A stretch of 64,000 bases of DNA. Source: Cryphonectria parasitica EP155. Its lineage: Eukaryota; Ascomycota; Sordariomycetes; Diaporthales; Cryphonectriaceae. Under the pieces are notes generated by a model that was not told the DNA's origin, ran no database searches, and saw only the letters and a list, made by a program, of their open reading frames with translations. Location of the stretch: positions 4,154,001 through 4,218,000 of the forward strand of contig NW_024468912.1 of NCBI RefSeq assembly GCF_011745365.1, in the 5' to 3' direction. Positions 12,627-21,756 of this stretch are shown one piece after another. A program made the position numbers and the translations under genes. Position 1 is the first letter of the stretch. Each line of letters begins with the position of its first letter.

Positions 12627-12992
12627 GGTTGCGATCGGTTTGCCGGCTGGTTGAATGGGTGGTTGATCGTGGAGTCCGGAGCGACGATGGGCGACAGTCT
12701 TTTTTCCGCGACGGCGTTGGATTTCTGTGCTGGATGGCTCTTGCTCTGGGGCCTCGCCAAATGTGCGGTGCAGGGTGACTAAGGACCCGCCTTTTTCTAC
12801 GCTAGGGGTTTAAGAATATCCGCCTTCCGTGAGAGGCGTGACCCATGCGCCTTCTGCAGCCGCTATCGTTATCAGCTTAGCCATACGCGCGCCTCTCCCT
12901 AATCATACAGAGCCCCAACTTTGCCTCAGAACTCTCGAGGTTCGCGCCCGATCAACAGCCATCGAGACAGCACCTACAGTCACGTTGTAGCC
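12627..12992. promoter_or_regulatory. Shared divergent promoter, RPS10 / SDE2
   Basis: The 366 bases between two outward-facing ATG codons must hold both promoters. No specific binding site was identified. Pairing a ribosomal protein gene with a splicing/genome-stability factor may be fortuitous. Confidence 0.45.
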
Positions 12993-13895
12993 ATGGAATC
13001 AAACTACGTCAACGTGCTCATCACGAGCTTCAATGGGTTGGGCTTACCCAAGACACTTTGCATGCCCCTACCATCGTCAACAACTGTTCAAGATCTATGG
13101 AATGAACTGGGCAGCCGCTTACCAGCACGACTCGACGAAGATACCTTCCACTCGCTGGTGCTCACCACGAATTCTAATGTCGAACTTCCACAGCGCTCAT
13201 CATGCGCTCTCAACAGGTTCACGTCCTCCTCCTCCGAGGACATCCTTTCGCTGCGTCTTACTCATCCTCTTTGTGGTGGCAAGGGTGGTTTCGGCTCGCA
13301 ACTCCGAGCTGCAGGTGGTCGCATGTCCTCGAAGCGCAAGAAGAACCGTGGCGACGAGAATGCATCAAGCCGAAATCTGGACGGGCGGCGACTGCGCACT
13401 GTCACCGAGGCGAAAGCACTGGCCGAGTATCTCGCCATCAAGCCGGAGATGGAACAAAAGGAAAAGGAGCAGAGGCGAGAGCGGTGGACGGCCATCGTGG
13501 AGGCCGCCGATCGCCGAGAGGAGGAAATCCGAAATGTGAATCGGGGGCGCATGGATGGCAAGTGGGTGGAGGATAAGGAGGAGGCGGTAGAGAGGACGCG
13601 GAGTGCGGTCCTCGCCGCGATGAAAGAGGGAAATGTGAGGGATAACTTGATGGGAAGTTCCGTTGGCTCGTCCACGTCTTCGATGGAGGCTGCTGCTATT
13701 GATGAGGATTTTGCCGAGGATGAGAAGAATGGCGGAGGACGGAGCTCCGGGGCCACAACACCTCAGTCTGATGAAGGCAAGGGCAACGTGCCTGCTGTAT
13801 CGACAACCAAGGCACGGACCTTCTTTGGCTTTGAGGAAGACGACGAGTTCTTGAGCTCTGACGAGGAAGAGGATGAGGAGGGTCAGAAGAAATGA
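12993..13895 (+). CDS. SDE2: SDE2-like protein (ubiquitin-fold, spliceosome/genome stability)
   Basis: Intronless, 300 residues from the ATG at 12993, which has a strong context (GCCATGG); the open frame upstream begins with TTG only. Residues 1-115 form a divergent ubiquitin-like fold ([16 protein letters not shown]...). It ends at the hallmark processing site [17 protein letters not shown], after which deubiquitinating enzymes cleave in characterised SDE2 proteins, releasing a Lys-started C-terminal fragment. The middle is a conserved helical segment ([21 protein letters not shown]). The C-terminus is acidic ([21 protein letters not shown]). In fission yeast processed Sde2 joins the spliceosome and supports excision of specific introns; here that role is inferred from family membership. 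Confidence 0.88.
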   Translation: MESNYVNVLITSFNGLGLPKTLCMPLPSSTTVQDLWNELGSRLPARLDEDTFHSLVLTTNSNVELPQRSSCALNRFTSSSSEDILSLRLTHPLCGGKGGFGSQLRAAGGRMSSKRKKNRGDENASSRNLDGRRLRTVTEAKALAEYLAIKPEMEQKEKEQRRERWTAIVEAADRREEEIRNVNRGRMDGKWVEDKEEAVERTRSAVLAAMKEGNVRDNLMGSSVGSSTSSMEAAAIDEDFAEDEKNGGGRSSGATTPQSDEGKGNVPAVSTTKARTFFGFEEDDEFLSSDEEEDEEGQKK

Positions 13896-14363
13896 GCCAA
13901 AGGTGTGGGCAGTACGTTTCGTTGAGAATGCTGTGCCTATCACGGACCAGTGGTGTGCCGTATTGGTCTCGAAATATGGCGTTTGGTTTGGCGTTGGGGT
14001 ATAGCATATCGAAATTGGCAAGCAGGAACAAGGCAGCGTTTTTCGTTATAGCTGATCATTGAGGAGTTCAATTTCATGATACCAGAGAAATTACACTGCA
14101 TCTCACTCTTGGTCTCAGGACTCGATCACTGTACCCGTGAAGACATGGAAGCCGACGATCCCGTTGTGGGTTATCCTGGTGCAGGTTGTAAAGAAGCGAG
14201 CGTCCAGAGCCTAGACCATACCATGTCACAGAGAAGATACAGACAGCTGACGATATCAACCATCACAACGCATGCATTCGCATCCTACACTGGCTGTCCT
14301 ATGGCGCCGTACCACGTGGTCCCAACTGTCTATGTTTGTCTTGCCATTCTCCTCCTTTCCAAA
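13896..14363. other. Tail-to-tail intergenic region SDE2 / COX6B
   Basis: About 470 bases holding the 3' ends of two convergent genes. No coding signal was seen. Confidence 0.5.
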
Positions 14364-14935
14364 TTATTCCAAGCGCACTGGGAAGTTTCCAGCCTCTGTA
14401 TAGAAAGATTCATTCAGTCAGCGATTGCCAGTGTGCAATACTTCGTATAGAATGGGTGAACCTTACCTCTCTGCTCATCCCAACGCTGGTACCACCCGCT
14501 AGGGCACAGTGATCGGTAGGCCAGCCAGAACTGGCGGCAAGGAGCAAAGTCCTCGCCCTTGGCGAGGATGCATTTGTGGTAATCGACGTAGTTTTGCCAG
14601 CAGTGCTTGGTCTGGTTCATGTTCGGGAACCGGGCATCGACACCTAGCAGATAGAAAGAGCTCGAGTCAGCTGGAGCCTATCCCTTCAAAGGTATTCTGT
14701 TGTGAGGGGCATCGCAATCTGATGATAGCAGCAAAAGCAGCACCCGTTGTCGGCAACGTTGTGTCACGCAATGTCGGGGCCCATGGAGACAAGGGGTTGG
14801 ATCTTACCAGCTGTAAGTCAACGTTAGCATTGCGCGAGAAAATCATACGATCGGCTTGGGGAGGGACAGAGGAGTGAGCCTCGACATACCGGTGACGAAC
14901 TTGAAGGGCTTGGTAACGCGCTCGTCGTCAGACAT
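14364..14935 (-). CDS. COX12: Cytochrome c oxidase subunit 6B (COX12)
   Basis: Exons: complement of 14364..14395, 14467..14643, 14808..14810 and 14890..14935, giving 85 residues with the 3-nt microexon or 84 without. It is a small intermembrane-space subunit of complex IV. Twin cysteine motifs are visible: CWQNYVDYHKC (CX9C) and CRQFWLAYRSLC (CX10C), oxidised by the Mia40 pathway in known homologues. The N-terminus is MSDDERVTKPFKFVT and the C-terminus REAGNFPVRLE. The microexon inserts one residue, giving VTAGVDARFP, which matches the spacing in yeast (TVGFDARFP) and human (TAPFDSRFP) proteins. It is divergent from a B12D/NDUFA4-like gene. Confidence 0.92.
14808..14810 (-). other. Candidate 3-nt microexon of COX12
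   Basis: On the minus strand GCTAACGTTGACTTACAG precedes CTG, and GTAAGA follows. The first intron (14811-14889) thus has GTATGT donor, GCTAAC branch and TTACAG acceptor. The second (14644-14807) has GTAAGA donor, GCTGAC branch and CTAG acceptor. Inclusion yields T-A-G-V-D; skipping yields T-G-V-D; both stay in frame. Confidence 0.7.
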
Positions 14936-15345
14936 TTTGATCGTGAGTGGGCGGGAGGCTGAGTGGAGAGGGGTTGTGCAGCTCAATGGCAGTTGACTGT
15001 TGTCGTAAGTTGGTAAACGGAGCTGGGAGATGGTCGATGATGAATTATGGGACGGCCGGAAATCCAAGGCCAAAGTAACTCGTCGGCTAGAGGTGAGCAG
15101 CTCTTCCCTCTCCGGCCGGTTTTGTGTTGGAAATTGGGCAATCTGACTGGTTGGGCTGGGACCTGGGTGGGGCAGCTCTTTTTGGAGACGGGCAACCTGC
15201 GACTTAAGCTTCCTCTGGCGCGGATCGAACCAAGAAGCACCTGCCCTACCAGCGACCAGCATTGACCTGACGCATTGAACTGCGCAAGCACCTGCTTCAC
15301 AACGACCCATCTCCACTCAAATCAAAAACAAATCCCATTGTCGAA
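14936..15345. promoter_or_regulatory. Shared divergent promoter, COX12 / B12D-like
   Basis: 410 bases separate the two outward ATG codons of two small mitochondrial proteins. A CCAAT box or other respiratory-gene element was not confidently located. Confidence 0.5.
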
Positions 15346-15850
15346 ATGTATGCCACGCGGGCCATGCGGATGTTCCAGCCCACCAGGGCCATGATGCGCC
15401 CAGTGCCCGTAAGTCCCTCCCTCTGGTTGTGCCTGTTAATGGCGTCACCTCTCTAATCAGACCATGGCATACCACAGAACGAGGAGCAAGCCGGTATGTT
15501 TCGATGATAGCAATGCATACTGCTGAGTATTGGTACAAGACCAAGCTCTACTCGAGACGAGCTGACAGTACCCGATACACGACCATAGCTCACACCATCT
15601 CTCAACGCCTCCGACGATTCCGTCAGATCCCGGCTGAGTTGATCCCCCTCGGTTCGTGAACAACTGCACAGTCACGTTCCATCAGGCACGAGAGCTGACA
15701 ATTGTCATAGGTGTCGTCGTTGGCTTTGCCGTCTTCGCTGCCGGCTACTCGAGCATGCGCCACTTCTTCACCGACAAGACCATTCGCCTCAAGCGTCAGA
15801 ACCGAGCTGCGGACAGCGTTGCCCACGGTTCTTCCGAGGAGCATCACTGA
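15346..15850 (+). CDS. B12D / NDUFA4-like small mitochondrial membrane protein
   Basis: Four exons, 15346..15408, 15478..15493, 15589..15651 and 15711..15850, in frame, 93 residues. The N-terminus is basic and hydroxylated (MYATRAMRMFQPTRAMMRPVP), typical of a mitochondrial presequence. A conserved stretch AHTISQRLRRFRQIPAELIPLG leads into one transmembrane helix (VVVGFAVFAAGYSSM) and a basic tail DKTIRLKRQNR. This is the B12D/MLRQ layout; in mammals NDUFA4 is now counted as a complex IV subunit. Exon 2 is only 16 bases (NEEQA plus one base). An alternative acceptor at 15461 with a shorter third exon also stays in frame (86 residues) but loses the AHTISQRLR segment. It is head-to-head with COX12. 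Confidence 0.72.
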
Positions 15851-16097
15851 TTTGGAGGAGCGGAGGCATAGGCAGGAACACATCGATGGGAGGAAGGCTG
15901 GTGTGACTGTACATTTGATCTAGAGAGGGCGAGCACCACCAAAAGTGTCAGGCCTTTTGGCTTGGAATTCAAGAACTTTTCATATCATTACCACTAAACC
16001 CAGATTTCATCTACCCTTCCACCGGAACGCCGTTAGATGCACATCGCATTTTGGGGTATCACTTTTGCCGTCCGTCTTGCCGTCTATTGAAATACGA

Positions 16098-16619
16098 CTA
16101 TGCTTGTCGGGGCCCCGCCACATCCAAACCCTCGAGACCTTGCATCGGGTCTTCAGCCCTCGAATCTTCTGGTGCTTGCGCCTTCTCTGCGGCGAGGCTG
16201 TCCTCCTCGTCAACTGCATTTTTGGCCAACCAGCTCTCCTGTTTAATGGTCAAATAGTGTCCAGGGAGGATGGTCACACGTAATAGACATACCTGTGCCC
16301 ATATCGCAGTTTTACTTCCCAGTCCCTCGTCTGCACTTTTCGGTGCCTTTGCCGGTGTAACTTTAATGACCCGGCCGAAGAACTCAGCCTGGTCCATATT
16401 GTCTATTGCCTCCTTTGCGTCCTCTGCATCCTCAAACTCAACGTACGCGAAACCGCGATGTGGCTCCGTGTCTTTGGAATTTGGATTTTCGTTCTTGGGA
16501 AGCGAGACGTCTGCGATGTCTCCGAACGGGAGGAAGGCGTCGTGTATTGTAGCGATCGTGACAACCGGCGCGAGTCCACCGACGAACACCGTAGCTTTCC
16601 ACCTCGCTGTGTCTGTCAT
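16098..16619 (-). CDS. RRM protein resembling the PPIE (cyclophilin-33) RNA-binding domain
   Basis: Complement of 16098..16238 and 16293..16619 with a 54-base intron; 155 residues. Residues 8-95 form one RRM: RNP2 is TVFVGGL and RNP1 is HRGFAYVEF. The pattern around PFGDIADVSLP and AKEAIDNMDQAEFFGRVIKV is that of the RRM of human PPIE/Cyp33. The isomerase domain found in PPIE is absent; instead there is a short tail (ESWLAKNAVDEEDSLAAEK and an acidic end). The role is probably pre-mRNA-associated RNA binding; exact function unknown. It is divergent from SEC31 (547 bases between ATGs) and convergent with the B12D-like gene. Confidence 0.8.
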   Translation of the reverse strand: MTDTARWKATVFVGGLAPVVTIATIHDAFLPFGDIADVSLPKNENPNSKDTEPHRGFAYVEFEDAEDAKEAIDNMDQAEFFGRVIKVTPAKAPKSADEGLGSKTAIWAQVCLLRVTILPGHYLTIKQESWLAKNAVDEEDSLAAEKAQAPEDSRAEDPMQGLEGLDVAGPRQA

Positions 16620-17166
16620 CTTTGCAGAGTTGGTGGGAAGATAAGAGGAGAATATGGTGTGGTGAGGAAGGTCGCAATGCTTGGTCAATTTGGTAGCCTG
16701 CACCACAAGGTCGCGATGCCAAGACGAGCCTGCCGGCACGCTTGGGGGCTGTTGGAGGGGCAGTTCTAAGCTTGGGCCCCTAAGGATACGGCTGCGTCCA
16801 ATCAGACCCGGCCGTCTCCCAAGCCGACCCCTGCAGCAGCTGTGATTCCTGGCTGCGAGGGCAATCTGGCCCTTCAGCCTGAGCCGGGCTTACATTGTAC
16901 CACCTTCCATGTCAACACTTATTCTGTCCTCTACATCTTTCTTATACATTTGCAACCCTGCAGCAGTCATTCTCTCCAATACCATCAGAGCTACTTGTGC
17001 ATGAGGCTGCTACTATTCATTCATTCGATGCCTGCCCAGCGAGTTAGATTTGAGTGACTGATTTAAAGCTCACAGCAGCAATAACTACTCCTTTGCGCGC
17101 CCACTTCAAAGCCCCTCCATTCCATTTCCCCTCCCACCAGCGACTGTTGACCACGATTGCGACAAC
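16620..17166. promoter_or_regulatory. Shared divergent promoter, RRM gene / SEC31
   Basis: 547 bases between outward ATG codons. Pyrimidine-rich stretches precede the SEC31 ATG (CCCCTCCCACCAGCGACTG region), as is common at fungal transcription starts. No defined site was identified. Confidence 0.4.
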
Positions 17167-20100
17167 ATGGTGCGATTGAGAGAGATTCCGAGGACCGCGG
17201 CTTTTGCCTGGTCCTCTGGGTCAGCCAAGCCTCTGCTGGTCACCGGAACCCGCGCTGGGGCCGTCGATGATAGCTTCTCGGACGAGGTCAAGCTTGAATT
17301 GTGGGACCTGAACCTGGACAGCCAGGAGCAGGGACTCGAGCTTCAGCCCATCGCCAGTATCGCCGTTGACTCAAAGTACGTCTTGCTCTAGGGATCTAGC
17401 TCTCCCCCATTGCTGTGCTGAATGTCCCCTTCCTGCAGATTCCATGACCTTGCGTGGGGTCCACCAGACGATACACACACCCGAGGCATCATTGCCGGCG
17501 CCCTCGAGAATGGCTCACTGCAGCTGTGGGACGCCGAGAAGCTTGTCTCTGGGTCGTCCGACGCGCAGATTGCCCAGACGACAAAACACAGCGGCGCCAT
17601 CAAGTCTCTTCAGTTCAACCCGCTGAAGCCCCAGATCCTCGCGACCGCAGGCGATAAGGGAGAGCTGTGGATTCACGACATCAACGATATTGAGAACCCA
17701 CTGCGCCTGGGCAACGCCGCGGCTCGATCTGACGATATTGAGTGTGTAGCATGGAACAGGAAGGTCTCACATATCCTGGCCACTGGCGGCTCAGGGGGAT
17801 TTGTGACTGTCTGGGACCTGAAGACCAAGAAGGCGTCGTTGACGCTCAACAATAACCGGAAGCGGGTCAGCGCAATAGCATGGGACCCGCACAACTCGAC
17901 CAAGCTGTTGACGGCAACTCCTGATGACAACACGCCCGTTATACTCCTGTGGGATCTAAGGAACTCGAATGCGCCGGAGCGAACACTGCAAGGACACGAG
18001 CAGGGCGTCCTGTCCCTCTCGTGGTGTGAGCAAGATGCCGATCTGCTCCTCTCCTGTGGCAAGGATAACCGAACCTTGCTTTGGAACCCCCAGACCGGAG
18101 AGCGTTATGGCGAGTTCCCAGAGGTCACGAACTGGACTTTCCTGACCAGATTCAACCCACACAATCCGAGTCTGTCAGCAACAGCATCCTTCGACGGAAA
18201 GATTGCCATCCAGACTCTACAGAACACCAACCCCTCCACTGCGCAGACAGCCACACAAAACAGCCTAGATGGCGAGGACTTCTTCACGAGTGCACAGACC
18301 CAACCACAGGGCGCCTCTTTCTCCCTACCCAAGGCTCCCGCATGGCTGAAGCGACCAATTGGTGCGTCTTTTGGGTTTGGCGGAAAGGTTATCATTTTTA
18401 AGAAGAATACGATTGCCACTGGCCACCCCGGAACTTCCAAGGTTGTGATCTCGCAGTTTTCCGTCGACTCTGATGTCACGGCTCAGGCCGAGAAGTTTGA
18501 GGCCTCACTGCAAAGTGGAGATCTCAAAGAGATCTGTACATCGCACCTGGAGCAGGCCAAGACCGACGAGGAGAAGGCCGATTGGCTGGTCATGGAGACG
18601 CTGGTTGCCGCAGACCCCCGCCAGCAGGTGATTGACTATCTCGGGTTCACAAAGGAAGAGGAAGAAGCGACTGCGGATGATGAGGCGAAGGAGACAACGG
18701 AGGAGGCTGAAACGCTAGCACCAAAGGAGAACGGCGTCGAGAAGAGCAAACATCGCAGGATGGTTAGCATGTTCGACGGGAATGATGGCGATGATTTCTT
18801 GTCGGGCTTGGCAGCCAACAAGGGAGCGAAGACCGAGGATCCATTCCACCTGCTCAGCGAAGGCAACACAGCTCTGGAAGATCGCATCACCAAGGCTCTG
18901 ATGCTTGGAGACTTTGCCAAGGCGGCAGAAATCTGTTTGAAAGAGGACCGTATGGCAGATGCTTTCATCATTGCTAACTGCGGCGGTAAGGAGCTGGTCG
19001 ACAAGGTCCAGGCGGCCTACCTCTCCAGCAAGAAGGGCAGCCCCAGTTACCTTCGTCTGCTGAGCTCCGTCATTACCGAGAACCTCTGGGATGTCGTCTA
19101 CAATGCGGATCTAGCGGACTGGAAGGAGACGATGGCATCACTTTGCACCTTCGCAAAGCCGGACGAGTTCCCTGATCTCTGCGAGGCCCTTGGCGACCGA
19201 ATTTTGGAACAAGGGTCCCGCAAGGATGCATCGTTCTGCTACCTGGTGGGCTCGAAGCTGGAAAAGGCCGTGGGCATCTGGGTCGAGGAGCTCGAGGAGA
19301 CTGAGCAGGCCGGCATGAAGGAGCCGAGCGAAGACTCGACCTTCTCGGTACATGCCAGGTCGTTGCAGCAGTTCATCGAGAAGGTCACTGTCTTCAGGCA
19401 TGTGACCAAATTCAACGACAAGGAGACCAGCTTGACGTCTGACTGGAAGTTGGCCGCGCTGTATGACAAGTACACCGAATACGCAGACATCGTTGCGGCT
19501 CATGGCCTGCTGTCTGTAGCCCAGAAATATCTGGATCTGCTTCCGGCGAACTATCCTGCAGCGGAGGTCGCGAGGAACCGTGTCAGGCTCGCTACGCAGA
19601 AGGCTCCGGGACAGGTTGCTGCACGTACAACATCGTCTGCCGCCGCTCGACCAGGTACTCGCCAGCAGCCAGCGCGACAGCAGCCGGTTGGATACCAGGC
19701 GGCCCAATCTCCTGCGCCTATCAACACATTTGGGTCTCCAGCCCCGATCCCGACACCAGCCGGTAACCCTTACGCTCCACCGGGAGCCGCACCCGCTACC
19801 AACTCCTTTGTACCTCCAACCTCAACGCCAGCCTCAAATCCTTATGCCCCGCCTGCCAATCCATACGCGCCATCTGCGACGACTCCTTACCAGCCATCGA
19901 CTGGCTACGCGCACCCTCAGCCAACAGGCTACGCGCCGTACGGTCAGCCGGCGATGGTACCTCCGCCGATTGGTGGTCCGCCCCGAGGGCCAACCCCAAC
20001 TTCTAACCCACCCCTCCTGAGAGCGAAGGACGTGGGTGATTGGAATGATACACCTACTGTGGTCAAGGGACAGACCCGAAAGTCGACTCCCCGCGCTGTC

Positions 20101-21158
20101 GTCGCGTCTCCATTCCCGAACCAGCAGACCCCAGGTGTTGGGCCGCCCCCTCATAGCCCCTTTGGAGCTCCACCACGCGGGACTGCCACGCCCCCTCCAC
20201 CTCCGCCAAAGGCGTCCGACCTCCCTCGCGTCACGTCGCCTCTGACGGGCCAGACGGCGAATATGCCAATGCGACCAGCATCTACGACTTCCAACCCATA
20301 TGCCCCTCCGCCGCCTGTCGCAGGGGCAGTACCTCCACCTGGTGTCTCGCGGACCGCGTCGCCTTACAACACGCCACCACCTGGTGCCCCTCCGTCGAAC
20401 CGATACGCTCCTGCTCCAGCGGCTCAGCAGGCCACTCAGACCCCAGTGCCAGGTGCCTCATTACCACCTCCTCCGGCTGCCAGTAGACCACCTCCGCCCA
20501 ACCCATACGCTCCTCCTACTCAGGCGGCACTGGGACAGGGACCGTACGCGCCCTACTCTGCGTCCTCGACTCCGGCAAGCCAAGCTCCTCTGGCACATCC
20601 ACCTACGGCCGGGCCTCCGATGGCTGGGCCCCCAATGGCTGGACCCCCCATGGGTGGTCCACCTCCAGCTGCGCAACCAACCCCACCGCCTCCCCGTGCA
20701 GCCGCACCTCCACCCAAGCCTAGGCACCCGGCCGGAGACAGGTCACATATCCCAGCCAATGCCCAGCGCATGGTTGATGTCCTGAGCCAGGACATGCAGC
20801 GCGTTGCATCGAAGGCGCCGCAAAACTTTGCGCCACAGGTCAAGGACACGCAGAAGCGTCTGAATCTGCTCTTTGATCACCTGAACAATGAGGAGCTAGT
20901 TAAGCCTGCCACCATTGATCAGCTCAACCAGCTGGCTGAGGCTATTGCGGGCAAGAATTATGATCTGGCACAGCAGATCCAGGTGGATGTTCAGAAGAAC
21001 AAGACAGAAGAGTGTGGTAACTGGATGGTAAGTCTTTTCCAGGATGTCCCATTTTCTGGAAGGCAAGAACCAGAAAGCCCTTAAAGGAAACATATGCTAA
21101 CTTGAAGTCACAGGTTGGTGTGAAGAGGTTGATTAGCATGAGCAAGGCCACGCCATAA
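17167..21158 (+). CDS. SEC31: COPII coat outer-shell protein SEC31
   Basis: Three exons, 17167..17375, 17439..21027 and 21114..21158, 1280 residues. SEC31 with SEC13 forms the outer cage of COPII vesicles at ER exit sites and stimulates SAR1 GTPase through SEC23. WD40 repeats fill about residues 1-370 ([42 protein letters not shown]). An alpha-solenoid/ancestral coat element follows at about 430-770 ([29 protein letters not shown] is typical). A 350-residue proline-rich region with repeated NPYAPP motifs contains the SEC23-binding part. A C-terminal helical domain ends [22 protein letters not shown] across the last intron. Length and order are normal for the family. Intact. Confidence 0.96.
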
Positions 21159-21756
21159 TGGATGGAACACAACAGTAGCAATCCAAGTCGGAAGGCATAC
21201 AACAGCAGAGCATTTTTGGTGCTTACTTGTATGATGAGACAGAAAATAGACAACCAAGACACATTTGATATTCTTGCAGTTTACAAACTCAACTAAAGAA
21301 GCAGTCGTCTCTCAAGAGACCTTTTTTTCCAGTAGGCATAAGTGAGAGGGAAAGGCCTTTGTTATGTGTCTGATGTGACCTTTGTGGAAAGATAACGAAA
21401 ATCATATGCTAGTATTCATCTGTAGCCAGAGGTCAGAGTGGACTTTCCATTCTCTTCCTTCACAGCAATGCGTGTAGAAATTTGTCAGAGTACTCGAGTT
21501 TGGGTGTTGAGGCTTAAGGCTTGAGGTTGAAGTGTGCAGGGGTAAGAGGACCTAAACCATCTCCCCTGCACAAGTGCCCCACATTTAGCCGAATCTCACT
21601 TGAACGCCAGAAATTCCAGCCTCGCGTTCGAACAAGTCCAATCCCAACCCTCCAAACCTTCTCCACACAAAGAGCTCTCAGTCTCTCCCACAGCTCGTGC
21701 GCAAAACCTCGGCTGCTCCATCCAAGCAAAAGAAAATCCCACAGGTCCTCGAGAGC
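21159..21756. other. Intergenic region SEC31 / KHDC4-like
   Basis: About 600 bases with the 3' UTR of SEC31 and the promoter of the next gene. No separate gene is supported. Confidence 0.5.

Noticed and set aside
12921..12992. N-terminal extension of SDE2 by 24 residues
   Set aside because: It starts at TTG; the ATG at 12993 has good context and directly precedes the ubiquitin-like fold.
13262..14021. Minus-strand open frames opposite SDE2
   Set aside because: Antisense to a recognised protein; no motif of their own.
19138..19707. Minus-strand open frame opposite SEC31
   Set aside because: Mirror of a conserved coding exon; no domain seen.
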